A stretch of 53,025 nt of DNA from Rubrobacter sp. (GTDB lineage: Bacteria; Actinomycetota; Rubrobacteria; Rubrobacterales; Rubrobacteraceae), in NCBI GenBank assembly GCA_013695475.1, contig JACDAJ010000220.1, positions 1 through 53,025 of the forward strand, written 5' to 3'. Below the pieces are notes generated by a model. It did no database searches and had not been told where the DNA came from. It saw only the letters and a list, made by a program, of their open reading frames with translations. Each line of letters opens with the position of its first letter. The first letter of the stretch is position 1. The position numbers and the translations under genes were made by a program. This document shows, in pieces, positions 16,863 through 25,377 of this stretch.

Positions 16863-18269
16863 TCCGAACGCTCCGATCACGAAAATCGAAACGATGACGG
16901 GCGGGAGTGCGTTTCGGACGATTTCGCCTTCGCGTCCGATGAGTCCCGTGGCGGACGCGGCCAAAATTATCCTTTGCGGGGCGAGCATGCTCGCGTGGCT
17001 CCCCGACACGTTTTGAACCGCCGCGACGAGTTCGCTCGAAGCTCCCAAACTCCTCGCCGCCTCGATCTGCGGCGGCATGAAGAGCGCGTTCGAAGCCGCA
17101 TTCGACCCGGTGAGAACGCCGCCCATCGCCCCGAGTATGGATGCCGCCGCCGGATAAAATCCCCCCGCTGCGAACGCCGCCGAGGCGAGGATCCCCGCCG
17201 CCCCGGAACTCGCCAAAATCTGCCCGGCGACCACGAACGCGAGAACCGAACCCGCCGTCGGAAGCCATTGCCGGATGGTCGCGAGCGCGGAGGACTTCAT
17301 CGCTTCGCCATCCATCCGAAAGAGAGCCGCCGCAAACGCCGCCGAGAGGACGAGCGGAAGCCCCGACCCGGTGAAAAAAGGGCCGAGCGAATCGTCGAGG
17401 CTTTCGAGAAGGCCGCCGACTCTTTCCGTCGCGCTCCCGAGCGTGATGAGTCCGACGAGAACGGCATACGGCAATATTTCTTTGCCGGGAACTCGAACTT
17501 CCGCGACGCGTCGCCATCGTATTGCGAGAAATATGAGCGCGGCGAGGAGTCCGCCGACCGCCCCCGAAAGCTCCGGCACGAAATATAAACTCGTCCCGAG
17601 CGTCCCGAACCCCGCGACGAGTCCGAGGGTGGCCGCCTCGACGCCGTGTCGCCGGACGGCTCCCCATCCGCCCGCGAGTATGACGGAGGCGACCGCGTAT
17701 ATGACGAAGAGTGGAACGTTCAAAATCGCGCTCCGGTCGGAGAGTTCGGCGAATGACATGCCCGATAAATCGGCACCGATGACGGTTCCCACGCCGAGCG
17801 CGCCCCACGGCACCGCGCATTGCCCCCACGTCGCGAGCACGGCGGACTTTATGGGGGAGAACCCGGCCGCGAGAAGTATCGGCGCGCTTATAATCACCGC
17901 CACCCCGAACCCCGTGACCGACTCGAAGAACGGCGCCGCCCCGACGACCACCCCGAGCGCGAGCCTCTCCTTCTCCGGCTCGACGGCCCCGAGAAACTCC
18001 GATACCGCATCCACCACCCCGCCCGCCGAGAGAAAATTGAAAAGAAGAAGCCCCCCGAAAAGCACGTATAAAACACTCCATGAAGTCCCGATACCATCGA
18101 GGAATGCCCCGCCGAGACCGCTTGCATCGAGCCACAAAACCGCCCCGAGAACTGCCGCGCCGAACGCCGCCACCCCCGCTCGAAGTGCCGACCATCCCAG
18201 CCCGAGAAGCAAAAACCCCGCGAGGAAAAACGGCGAGGCCGCGACCGCGAAATTCAAAATTTCCACCAT
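16845..18269 (-). CDS. lctP: L-lactate permease (LctP family)
   Basis: 474 residues from ATG 18269; the frame continues upstream through the operator region. About 12-14 hydrophobic segments. LctP signatures include FFESVTGFGVAVIISAPILLAAGF and the Gly/Ala-rich LATWGQCAVPWGALGVGTVIGA, and near the end VLTGSNAASNALFMPPQ with NVSGSHASMLAPQRI. It imports lactate or glycolate with protons. It is shorter than E. coli LldP (about 550), which is common in actinobacteria. Divergent from an XRE-cupin regulator that probably controls it through the palindrome at 18279-18308. Confidence 0.9.
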   Translation of the reverse strand: MVEILNFAVAASPFFLAGFLLLGLGWSALRAGVAAFGAAVLGAVLWLDASGLGGAFLDGIGTSWSVLYVLFGGLLLFNFLSAGGVVDAVSEFLGAVEPEKERLALGVVVGAAPFFESVTGFGVAVIISAPILLAAGFSPIKSAVLATWGQCAVPWGALGVGTVIGADLSGMSFAELSDRSAILNVPLFVIYAVASVILAGGWGAVRRHGVEAATLGLVAGFGTLGTSLYFVPELSGAVGGLLAALIFLAIRWRRVAEVRVPGKEILPYAVLVGLITLGSATERVGGLLESLDDSLGPFFTGSGLPLVLSAAFAAALFRMDGEAMKSSALATIRQWLPTAGSVLAFVVAGQILASSGAAGILASAAFAAGGFYPAAASILGAMGGVLTGSNAASNALFMPPQIEAARSLGASSELVAAVQNVSGSHASMLAPQRIILAASATGLIGREGEIVRNALPPVIVSIFVIGAFGLFLAG

Positions 18270-18278
18270 GATAGAATA

Positions 18279-18308
18279 TTGTCTACCAAATGAACGAAAG
18301 GTATACAA
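18279..18308. promoter_or_regulatory. Operator-like palindrome in the divergent lctP/regulator promoter
   Basis: Arms ttgtctacc (18279-18287) and ggtatacaa (18300-18308) pair at eight of nine positions around a 12-base centre. On the plus strand TTGTCT and TATACA are exactly 17 bases apart, a sigma70-like promoter. On the minus strand TTGTAT and TAGACA have the same spacing, so one symmetric sequence could serve both directions. The obvious ligand is the XRE-cupin protein encoded next to it. Confidence 0.5.
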
Positions 18309-18331
18309 GTAGTCGTGGCGGCGGGTCTTTG

Positions 18332-18898
18332 GTGGAGGCGGTTTCTTCGGGGCGGCTCGGGGTTCGGGTGAAGGAGTTCCGGCGTTCTCGGGGGATGACG
18401 CTCGAAAAGCTCTCCGGGGTATCGGGGGTGAGTCGGGCGATGATCTCCAAACTGGAGCGGGGTGAGAAAAGCCCGACGCTCGTGGTCGCGGCGAAGCTCG
18501 CCGAAGGATTTGGGGTGAGCCTCTCGCAACTCGTCGGCATCGAGGAAAAGAAACGAGTCGCCGTCGTGAGGAAAGAAAGTCGAATGGTCATGCGCGACCC
18601 GGAGACGGACTTCGAGCGGCATCTTCTCTCTCCGAGCTTCGGCGGCCGCGGCGTCGAGTTCATAAAAAACATCGTGTCGGAAGGAGGCACGTCCGGGGAG
18701 TTTCCGGCGCATCGGGAGGGGGTCGAGGAGTACATCTCGGTCGAAAAGGGGAGGATGCGGGCGGAGATCGGGGGCGAGGAAGTATTTCTCGAAGAGGGGG
18801 ATTCAATCTTTTTCGAGGCCGACGTGCCGCAACGTTTCGAAAACGCGGGCGAAGGCGAGTGTCATTATTATCTCGTCATTGATTCAAAGGGAAGCTGA
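18332..18898 (+). CDS. XRE-family regulator with cupin sensor domain
   Basis: 188 residues from GTG 18332. ATG 18290 is in frame and gives 202 residues, but it lies inside the putative promoter, so I prefer the later start. Residues about 5-65 are a helix-turn-helix (VKEFRRSRGMTLEKLSGVSG then SRAMISKLERGEKSPTL). The C-terminal half is a cupin barrel with the EYISVEKGRMRAEIGGEEVFLEEGD and VPQRFENAGEGE motifs. Such regulators sense a small metabolite through the cupin. Divergent to lactate permease, so control of lactate uptake is the natural guess. Confidence 0.85.
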   Translation: MEAVSSGRLGVRVKEFRRSRGMTLEKLSGVSGVSRAMISKLERGEKSPTLVVAAKLAEGFGVSLSQLVGIEEKKRVAVVRKESRMVMRDPETDFERHLLSPSFGGRGVEFIKNIVSEGGTSGEFPAHREGVEEYISVEKGRMRAEIGGEEVFLEEGDSIFFEADVPQRFENAGEGECHYYLVIDSKGS

Positions 18899-19004
18899 AA
18901 AGCGGCGACATGAAATTCATGGACGTGTTCGAGCGGATCCCATATAACCCGGAAAGAACACGAAAAGCCGGGGTGCGCCGGAGAAATTTTTCGACGGGGG
19001 TACG

Positions 19005-19040
19005 GAGCTAAAAGCCAACGGCTAAAAACTCAAAGCCAAC
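19005..19040. repeat. Intergenic stutter repeat (gctaaaagcc-type)
   Basis: Successive near-copies of a ctaaaagccaac-like word fill the gap before the 3' end of the zinc-ribbon gene, followed by gagcgagcc. It resembles the elements near 13990 and 40990. Confidence 0.45.
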
Positions 19041-19059
19041 TTCGAGGAGAGCGAGCCGA

Positions 19060-19563
19060 TTACGCCGCTTCTTCGGAGGCTTTGCCCGGTTTTTTGGTGG
19101 AGATTCTTTCTTTCCGTCCCTCGCGGTGGCCCCGGTAATATTCGAGGCGGTCGCGGGCATGTTCCCATCGGGCGAGGCGCGAGTTTCCGGTGAAGTCGGC
19201 TTGTTTTTCGGCGTATCGTCCGTCGAGCCAGCCGCACCAGTATGCTTCCGTGTGGTCTTTCGTTTTCCAGACCGTGGGGGAGGAGTCCGTTGGGAGGACT
19301 TCCGAGCCGCATGCCGGACACCAGTAAACTTTGTCTGGGAGGCGTTTCATCTCCGGGTGGCCGCATTCGCAGGCGTGTTTGCCGATTGCGTCGGGGAGGA
19401 CGTAAATGTTCCGGAGGGTTTCGAGCATCGGGCCTCCGATGACCTGATCGCAGGTGAAGCACCGCATCGAGACCCGCCCGAACGGACGAAGCTCCCCATC
19501 CTCGCATGTCGGGCAGATCAAAACTCGCTGCGCCCTCTGTGGAGTCTCCTTCGATTCACTCAT
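19060..19563 (-). CDS. Zinc-ribbon protein with LEYYRGHR C-terminal motif
   Basis: 167 residues; GAAAGGA lies before the ATG. The N-terminal two thirds hold cysteine pairs suited to zinc: CPTC, CFTC, a CEC/H cluster (KHACECGH) and CPAC, suggesting two zinc ribbons. The C-terminal 45 residues read WCGWLDGRYAEKQADF...RLARWEHARDRLEYYRGHREGR, strikingly similar to the end of the small protein encoded at 19754-19984. No known family recognised. The zinc ribbons suggest nucleic-acid or protein contact, but there is no direct evidence. Confidence 0.7.
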   Translation of the reverse strand: MSESKETPQRAQRVLICPTCEDGELRPFGRVSMRCFTCDQVIGGPMLETLRNIYVLPDAIGKHACECGHPEMKRLPDKVYWCPACGSEVLPTDSSPTVWKTKDHTEAYWCGWLDGRYAEKQADFTGNSRLARWEHARDRLEYYRGHREGRKERISTKKPGKASEEAA

Positions 19564-19753
19564 GTCGCAATCCTTTCATTCGCTTTCCCCTATGTATACG
19601 GATGATGGCTTAAACTCTTTAGCCGCACATCGCACAATTGAATGATTTTTTTCTAACGCAATTTACGTATGCGAGACGAATGGCGAACATGGAAGGAGAA
19701 AAGGGGCTTTCCATCGCGGGTTCCGTGGGGAGTGTCCTCACGAAACCCGCCTT

Positions 19754-19984
19754 TCAGGCGGCTCGAATCGTCCCGTCCGAGCGGCTCGATCTTCCAGCCC
19801 GGTGGCCCCGGTAATATTCGAGCCGATTCTCGGGGTCTTCCAGCGAAGCGAGCCGAAGGTTCTCGGCGAAAGTCTCTGACAGGTCGCCGTAAAATCCGTC
19901 CTCGTAGCCCCATCGGCGCGCCCCTCCCGGCGATTCCTCGAACGCCGTGGCGGTGATCCTCGCAGACGCTTCCAACCTCATCAT
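19754..19984 (-). CDS. Small conserved-motif protein, paralogous to the zinc-ribbon protein's C-terminus
   Basis: 76 residues; AAAAGGAGG lies immediately before ATGATG, so the second ATG (19981) is probably used. The sequence WGYEDGFYGDLSETFAENLR then RLEYYRGHRAGR matches the last 45 residues of the upstream zinc-ribbon gene almost residue for residue at the aromatic, Asp-Gly, Arg-Leu-Ala and LEYYRGHR positions. The shared module is therefore a small domain that exists alone and fused. Its function is unknown; the aromatic and basic content could suit binding to nucleic acid or a protein surface. Confidence 0.62.
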   Translation of the reverse strand: MMRLEASARITATAFEESPGGARRWGYEDGFYGDLSETFAENLRLASLEDPENRLEYYRGHRAGRSSRSDGTIRAA

Positions 19985-20078
19985 CCTCCTTTTTTGAACG
20001 CGGTCTTTGAAGCGAGGAATGCGGGACGGAAGCTCGGTTAGTACGCCGGCTCGTTAGAAAAGGATTAAAGTTGCTTTG

Positions 20079-21257
20079 TCAAAGCGTGAACTCCCCCGTC
20101 GAAAGCTGTTCGAGAACTCGCTCCCGCAATTCACTGACGGGCTTCGGTGCCGAGTCGAGCGGAGCGAGGATGTCGCGGGAGCCTTCCGGGGCGGGGGCGT
20201 TTTCCGGGAGTATTTCGCGCGAGCCGTCCGGGAGTTCGATGAGGCGTTTTTTACCGCCGCGTTTGCCGCGCTTCGAGCGGTCTTCGCCGCCGACTTCCAC
20301 GATGTCGAGCGAATAATCCACCATCGGAGCGTCGGCGATCGCGCCGCCCACGCCGAATGCGTCGCATACGTCGTCGAGGTGGAGGATGTATTCTACGTCA
20401 ATGCCGCCCGAGGCGAAGATTTTGACATGCCCGTATCCGTGGCGGTCGAGTTCCCACCGCACCTCGCGCATGAGGTCGCGGAAGTCGCCCCGGCGGTTTC
20501 CGGGGGTGTCCATGCGTATGGATTCGATGGAGTCGGGGATGGCGTTCGCGGCGAGGAGCGCGCCGAACTTCTCGTCGTCGAAGGTGTCGATGAGGATGGT
20601 TCGGGGGACTTCCGGGGGCATGGCTTCATCGAAGGCTTTCGAGGCTTCGGCGGTCGAGCCGATCACGATGACGAGCGCGTGCGGAAGCGTGCCGGTCGCG
20701 GGGACGCCGAGGCGTTTCGTTGCGAGATCCACGGCCGCGAGGTCGCACCCCCCGAGATATGCCGCCCTCTCGATCATCGGCGCGACCGCCGGATGCATCC
20801 GCCTCGCCCCGAACGACACGACGGGTTTGTCTCCCGCCGCGAGCCGACACCGCGCCGCCCCCGTCGCGATCCCGGAAGCCTGGCAGAGAAAACCGAGGAT
20901 CGCCGTCTCATGCTCCGCGAACGCCCCATACGGCCCCGAAAGCGTGAGTACCGGCTCGTGCGGATGGCATATCTCCCCCTCCGGAACCGCCCGGACATCC
21001 ACGCCGTCGAGGCCGTCGAGGAGCGTCGCCACCTCGTCCATCCCGGCGACGACGAACCACGCGTCCGGGTCGGAGGTTTTATACGCGACCTCCGCGTGGA
21101 CGGGGGTATTTTCGAGACCTTTGTATCGGAGCGTCTCCATGGTTCGGTGGAAGTATGAGTCCGCGACCTCGGCGGCGAGAATCTCCGCGTCCGTCGCCGA
21201 GTTGAAACGCTTCACGCCGTTGTCGTCGGCCATGTCCGGCCCCTTTCCGAAATCCAT
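20079..21257 (-). CDS. pncB: Nicotinate phosphoribosyltransferase
   Basis: 392 residues. NAPRTase features: HAEVAYKTSDPDAWFVVAG, the GPYGAFAEHETAILGFLC helix, the conserved VVSFGARRMHPAVAPMIERAAYLGG block, DTFDDEK near the phosphoribosyl site, and HVKIFASGGIDVEYI near the C-terminal end of the barrel. It makes nicotinate mononucleotide from nicotinate and PRPP in the NAD salvage pathway. Length is closer to archaeal and short bacterial forms than to the 430-490-residue PncB. The start is ATG 21257; MADD nine codons on is an alternative. It has no leader if the shared -10 at 21267-21273 is used. Confidence 0.88.
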   Translation of the reverse strand: MDFGKGPDMADDNGVKRFNSATDAEILAAEVADSYFHRTMETLRYKGLENTPVHAEVAYKTSDPDAWFVVAGMDEVATLLDGLDGVDVRAVPEGEICHPHEPVLTLSGPYGAFAEHETAILGFLCQASGIATGAARCRLAAGDKPVVSFGARRMHPAVAPMIERAAYLGGCDLAAVDLATKRLGVPATGTLPHALVIVIGSTAEASKAFDEAMPPEVPRTILIDTFDDEKFGALLAANAIPDSIESIRMDTPGNRRGDFRDLMREVRWELDRHGYGHVKIFASGGIDVEYILHLDDVCDAFGVGGAIADAPMVDYSLDIVEVGGEDRSKRGKRGGKKRLIELPDGSREILPENAPAPEGSRDILAPLDSAPKPVSELRERVLEQLSTGEFTL

Positions 21258-21266
21258 TGTCCCGCG

Positions 21267-21273
21267 TATGATA
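21267..21273. promoter_or_regulatory. Symmetric -10 box between pncB and gamma-glutamyltransferase
   Basis: TATGATA on the plus strand reads TATCATA on the minus strand, so each strand offers a good -10. The plus-strand box ends nine bases before ATG 21282; the minus-strand box ends ten bases before ATG 21257. Both transcripts would begin at or next to the start codon. No strong -35 is seen in either direction. Confidence 0.55.
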
Positions 21274-21281
21274 GCGAACTA

Positions 21282-22844
21282 ATGGATAATGCCTCGACAC
21301 ACTCGTTCGCCGCCGCCGCCGGAACCCCATACGCAGCCGAAGCCGCCGCCGAAATCTACCGCGCCGGAGGAAACGCCGTGGATGCATCCGTCGCCGCCGC
21401 CGCCGCCGTCGGAGTCACCGAGCCGCTCATGAGCTCCATCGGCGGAGGCGGCTTCGCGCTCGTCCGAACCCCCGACGGAAGCACCGAACTCATTGACTAT
21501 TTCGACATCATGCCCGGAAAGGACATGCCGGACTCCGCCTTCGGGGCGGGGGGGAGTCCGAGGACGGTCTTTCTCAAGCTCGGGGCGGGTGTGGATTCCA
21601 TCGTCGGCGGCCCTTCGGTCGCGGTTCCCGGCTCCATCCGGGGGTGGGATATGCTCCTCGAACGGCACGGAAAACTCACGCTCCGCGAGGTTTTGAAACC
21701 CGCCGCCCGGCTCGCCCGCGACGGTTTCCGGCTTTGCAAAAACAGCGCGGATTATTTCCTCCTCGCCACCGAAGCCCTCGCCCTCACCGAAGAGACGAAG
21801 AAGAACTTTTATAAAGGCGGAGTGGACGGCGAGCGGGTGTATCTCGAAAACGAGTGGGTTCGATTCCCGGATCTCGCGGACACCTTCGATCGGATCGGCG
21901 AAGAAGGCGCCGAACTTTTTTACACGGGCGACCTCGCCGAGAAAATCTCCTCATACGTGCGCGAGATGGACGGCCTCATCACACCCCGCGACCTCGCCGA
22001 ATACACGCCGACCATCCGCGAGCCACTCGCCATCTCGTACAAAAATGGCGAGATATACACGAACGGATCCCCCTCCGCCGGGGGGGCGACGCTCGCGCAA
22101 ATGCTCAAAGTCGTCTCCGGCTATGATCTCCCGTCCCTCGAAGGGAGCGACTTCGCGAAGGCCGTCGCGGGTGCGATGCGCTTCGCCCTCCGAGACCGCG
22201 AAACGGAATACGGCGACGGCGAACTCAACGAGAACATCGCCGTCCGCCTCACCACGGAGGAATACGCGAAATTGCAAAGAAAGCGCATCTTCGGGGCGTC
22301 GCACACGACGCATCTCTCGTGCGTGGACGACGAGGGATACGCTGTCGCCATCACCGCGAGCATGGGGTACGGCTCGGGCCTCGTCGTGCCGGGAACGGGG
22401 ATTCCGCTCGGGAACACCCTCGGGGAGCCGGAGTTGAATCCGAGGGGTTTCCACGCGCTCAAGCCGGGGGAGAAGCTCATATCGAGCATGTCCCCGACCA
22501 TCGTTTCCTCCGAGGAGGGCGGGGTCATTTCGCTCGGCTCGCCGGGCGCGACACGTATTCCGACGGCTATTTTGCAAGCCATCATAAACGTCGTGGATTT
22601 CGGGATGCCGCTCGAAAGCGCGGTTCTCGCACCCCGGTTCCACTCCGAGTTCCGCCCCGAGGGGACGCTTTTCTCGTATGAGGCGGGGGCGAGGAAGGAC
22701 GACCTCGACTCATATGACCGGGTGCTTTCGTATGATTCGCCGGACATGTATTTCGGGGGTGTGAACGCGGTGAGGCTCACGCCGGAGGGAACTTTCGAGG
22801 CGTCCGCCGACCCGAGGCGGAGTGGGGGAGCCGTCTTTGTCTGA
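21282..22844 (+). CDS. Gamma-glutamyltransferase family protein
   Basis: 520 residues. Ntn-hydrolase gamma-glutamyltransferase features: AAAEIYRAGGNAVDASVAAA, SSIGGGGFALVR, DRDGFRLC-like mid region, and the autoprocessing/nucleophile stretch SHTTHLSCVDDEGYAVAIT, in which the first Thr of TTHLS is the predicted nucleophile. Downstream are LISSMSPTIV and SPGATRIPTAILQAI. No signal peptide, so probably cytoplasmic, unlike the periplasmic E. coli enzyme. Substrates could be glutathione-like gamma-glutamyl compounds. Its 3' end overlaps the arginase gene by 23 bases, indicating an operon. Confidence 0.9.
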   Translation: MDNASTHSFAAAAGTPYAAEAAAEIYRAGGNAVDASVAAAAAVGVTEPLMSSIGGGGFALVRTPDGSTELIDYFDIMPGKDMPDSAFGAGGSPRTVFLKLGAGVDSIVGGPSVAVPGSIRGWDMLLERHGKLTLREVLKPAARLARDGFRLCKNSADYFLLATEALALTEETKKNFYKGGVDGERVYLENEWVRFPDLADTFDRIGEEGAELFYTGDLAEKISSYVREMDGLITPRDLAEYTPTIREPLAISYKNGEIYTNGSPSAGGATLAQMLKVVSGYDLPSLEGSDFAKAVAGAMRFALRDRETEYGDGELNENIAVRLTTEEYAKLQRKRIFGASHTTHLSCVDDEGYAVAITASMGYGSGLVVPGTGIPLGNTLGEPELNPRGFHALKPGEKLISSMSPTIVSSEEGGVISLGSPGATRIPTAILQAIINVVDFGMPLESAVLAPRFHSEFRPEGTLFSYEAGARKDDLDSYDRVLSYDSPDMYFGGVNAVRLTPEGTFEASADPRRSGGAVFV

Positions 22845-23751
22845 GAATATTCGTCGGCCCGTCGGCATTTTCGGGGCGGCCATGGATCTCGGCCAGAATC
22901 GCCGCGGCGTGGATATGGGGCCGTCCGCCATCCGGTACGCCCGCTTCCACGAAACCCTCGAAGAACTCGGCTATGCGGTCACCGATTTCGGGAACGCCCG
23001 AACCCCGATCCCCGAAACCGTCGAAGGAAACGGAAATCCACAACGACTCGGAGCCATCCGCGAAGTGTGTTCGGAGATAGCCGGAGAGACGAAAAAGATG
23101 GTCGCGGACGGACTCTTCCCGATCATCCTCGGAGGCGACCACTCCGTCTCCATCGGGACGGCTTCGGGAGCGGCGTCCGCCGGAAGAACCGGAATAATAT
23201 GGCTCGACGCGCACGCCGATTTCAATACGCCCGAGACTTCGCCTTCGGGAAACGTCCACGGGATGCCGCTCGCGACCCTCGCCGGGCGCGGATACCCCGA
23301 CCTCGTGAGCATCGGGGGCGAGGGGGCGAAGGTGAGGCCGGAGGATGTCGTCATAATCGGGCTTCGGTCCGTGGATGCGGACGAGCAAAAACTCCTCCGC
23401 GAAGACGGGGTGAGCGTGTATACGATGAAGGAGATTGACGCATACGGTGTCGCCCGCGTGGTTCGGCGGGCCATCGAAGATTTGTCGCACCTCGACCGGG
23501 TGCATCTCTCCTTCGACCTCGACGCGCTCGACCCGGAGATCGCACCCGGAGTCGGGACTCCCGTCCGCGGCGGGCTTTCGTATCGCGAGGCACATCTCGT
23601 CATGGAGCTTGCGAACGAGGCGGGGATCATAACCTCCCTCGACGTCGTGGAAGTGAACCCCATCCTCGACTCGAAGAACGGGACGGCGGAACTCGCCGTC
23701 GAACTCGTCGCGAGTTTGATGGGGCGGCAAATTATAGATTTGCCGCGATAG
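22822..23751 (+). CDS. rocF: Arginase
   Basis: 309 residues from GTG 22822; TTG 22837 is an alternative. The manganese-binding motifs of ureohydrolases are all present: GGDHSVSIG, DAHADFNTP, and SFDLDALDP. The substrate-loop SGNVHGMP and the GTPVRGGLSYREA segment match arginases better than agmatinases. It cleaves arginine to ornithine and urea. No urease or ornithine aminotransferase is in the window. It lies downstream of and overlaps the gamma-glutamyltransferase gene, suggesting joint nitrogen or amino-acid salvage. Confidence 0.88.
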   Translation: MGEPSLSENIRRPVGIFGAAMDLGQNRRGVDMGPSAIRYARFHETLEELGYAVTDFGNARTPIPETVEGNGNPQRLGAIREVCSEIAGETKKMVADGLFPIILGGDHSVSIGTASGAASAGRTGIIWLDAHADFNTPETSPSGNVHGMPLATLAGRGYPDLVSIGGEGAKVRPEDVVIIGLRSVDADEQKLLREDGVSVYTMKEIDAYGVARVVRRAIEDLSHLDRVHLSFDLDALDPEIAPGVGTPVRGGLSYREAHLVMELANEAGIITSLDVVEVNPILDSKNGTAELAVELVASLMGRQIIDLPR

Positions 23752-23773
23752 CGGATCGCCTCGCGCTGAAACT

Positions 23774-23869
23774 GTGAGGTCGTGAGTCGCGCCGGTATGC
23801 CTTCGGCTCCGCGACGCTTCGTGAGATCGTATTTGTCGAACTCAAGAAGCGAGCGCCTCACGACCTCAC
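23774..23869. repeat. Intergenic inverted repeat with 13-base perfect arms
   Basis: gtgaggtcgtgag (23774-23786) pairs perfectly with 23857-23869 across about 70 bases that contain a gccttcggctccgcgac-like inner palindrome. The word aagcgagcgcctcac (23847-23861) recurs at 35934-35948 in the gap after the mutase gene. It sits between the convergent rocF and trkH genes. Confidence 0.65.
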
Positions 23870-23907
23870 GAACGGCGAAAGTTCCGAAGCATCCACCCGG
23901 ATGCGAA

Positions 23908-25377
23908 TCACCTCCGCCAAAACGCCGGGGAAAGAAGCGCGAGCGCGGTGAATATTTCGAGGCGTCCGAGGAGCATGCATATTGTGAGGACGAGCCTTCC
24001 GAAGGAATTTACGACTTCATAACTTTCCGACGCTCCGACTTGCCCGAGGCCGGGGCCGACGACGTTGAGGGTCGCGGCGACCGCCGTCGCCGCGCTCACG
24101 ATGGTGAGGTTCGGCTGGAGGGCGACGAGGATGGTGGCGACGGCGAAGGTGATGAGCCACGCGGCGAATAGCGCGAGGACGGCGAGGCGCACTCCCTCGG
24201 GGATGACGTTCCCGCCGAGGCGGAGCGGGGTGATGGCGCGAGGGTGGATCATTCGGAAGACATCCCCACCAACGGTGCGGAACACGATCATGATCCGCAC
24301 GATTTTTATCCCGCCCGCCGTCGAACCCGCGCATCCCCCGACGAACATGAGCGCGACGAGGACGGCCTTCGCCGATGCGTCCCACGTGTCGAAATCCGCC
24401 GTTGTGAACCCGGTCGTCGTTATGATGCTCGACACCGCGAACGCCGAGTCGCGCAAAGCGTCTGCCGGATCCTCCGCGTAATCCCCGGTGAAGACGAGGA
24501 TGCCCCACACGAGGACGACCGAACCGGCGATGATCGCGAGATACGCCACGAGTTCCCGGTCGAGGAGAGTCCGCCAGTCGCGTCTCGTATACAACAAATA
24601 ATAAAGCGAGAACGACACTCCGGAGACGACCATGAAGAAGATGGCGACGGCCTCGACGGCGACGGAATCATAGTGTCCGATGGAGGCGGTTTTCGGGGAG
24701 AATCCCCCCGTCGCAACGGTCGTGAAAGTGTGGACGACCGCATCATAAACGTTCATCCCGGCTATGAGGAGGGCGATGGTTTGGGCGAGGGAGATGGATA
24801 TATACACGCCCACGAGAGCCTTCGCGGTGTCGGAGATGCGGGGCGTGAGGCGTGGCTGAGTGAGGCCGGACAACTCCGCCCCGAGGAGCCTCGCCGCCCC
24901 CGAGCCGAGCGCCGGAGCGACCGCGACGAGGAGTACGACAATGCCGACCCCGCCGAGCCACTGTGTCATCGAGCGCCAAAAGAGGATCGAAGGCGTTTCG
25001 GCTTCGATGTCCGAGAGAAGGGTCGAACCCGTCGTCGTGAAGCCGCTCATCGTCTCGAACGAAGAGTCGAGGATGCTCGTGAAAGTGCCTTCGATGAGGA
25101 ACGGAACCCCGCCGAGGAGAGCGGCGAGAACCCACGCGAGCGTGACGGAGAAGTATATTTCCCGCGTCCCGACGTATTCGATGGTTCCCCGGGTTGCCGG
25201 AGTCCGGGTGAGGTATACACCCGCCCCTCCGAGTGTCATCATCGCGAGCGAAGGAAAGAAGAAGCTCCGCCACGAGCCGTCGCCGTAAATGAAAGACACG
25301 GCGAGTGGGACGAGGAGCGCGGCTCCGATGGCGAGGACGATGCCCGCGTTCACCCGAAGCACGACCCTCGCTTTCAT
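23908..25377 (-). CDS. trkH: TrkH family potassium uptake protein (first copy)
   Basis: 489 residues with about ten membrane segments and four pore loops. The selectivity-filter stretches are SGFTTTGST, TVATGGFSP, ITTTGFTTAD and NVVGPGLGQVG, each with the conserved glycine. The loop KIVRIMIVFRTVGGD after GGCAGSTAGGIK is the typical gating region. Together with the TrkA protein it should mediate potassium uptake across the membrane. It is the last gene of the minus-strand order trkA, trkH2, trkH1, with 516 bases separating it from the other trkH. Confidence 0.92.
   Translation of the reverse strand: MKARVVLRVNAGIVLAIGAALLVPLAVSFIYGDGSWRSFFFPSLAMMTLGGAGVYLTRTPATRGTIEYVGTREIYFSVTLAWVLAALLGGVPFLIEGTFTSILDSSFETMSGFTTTGSTLLSDIEAETPSILFWRSMTQWLGGVGIVVLLVAVAPALGSGAARLLGAELSGLTQPRLTPRISDTAKALVGVYISISLAQTIALLIAGMNVYDAVVHTFTTVATGGFSPKTASIGHYDSVAVEAVAIFFMVVSGVSFSLYYLLYTRRDWRTLLDRELVAYLAIIAGSVVLVWGILVFTGDYAEDPADALRDSAFAVSSIITTTGFTTADFDTWDASAKAVLVALMFVGGCAGSTAGGIKIVRIMIVFRTVGGDVFRMIHPRAITPLRLGGNVIPEGVRLAVLALFAAWLITFAVATILVALQPNLTIVSAATAVAATLNVVGPGLGQVGASESYEVVNSFGRLVLTICMLLGRLEIFTALALLSPAFWRR

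Noticed and set aside
20076-21158. 360-residue plus-strand frame antisense to pncB
   Set aside because: The pncB frame has full family motifs; the opposite frame has none.
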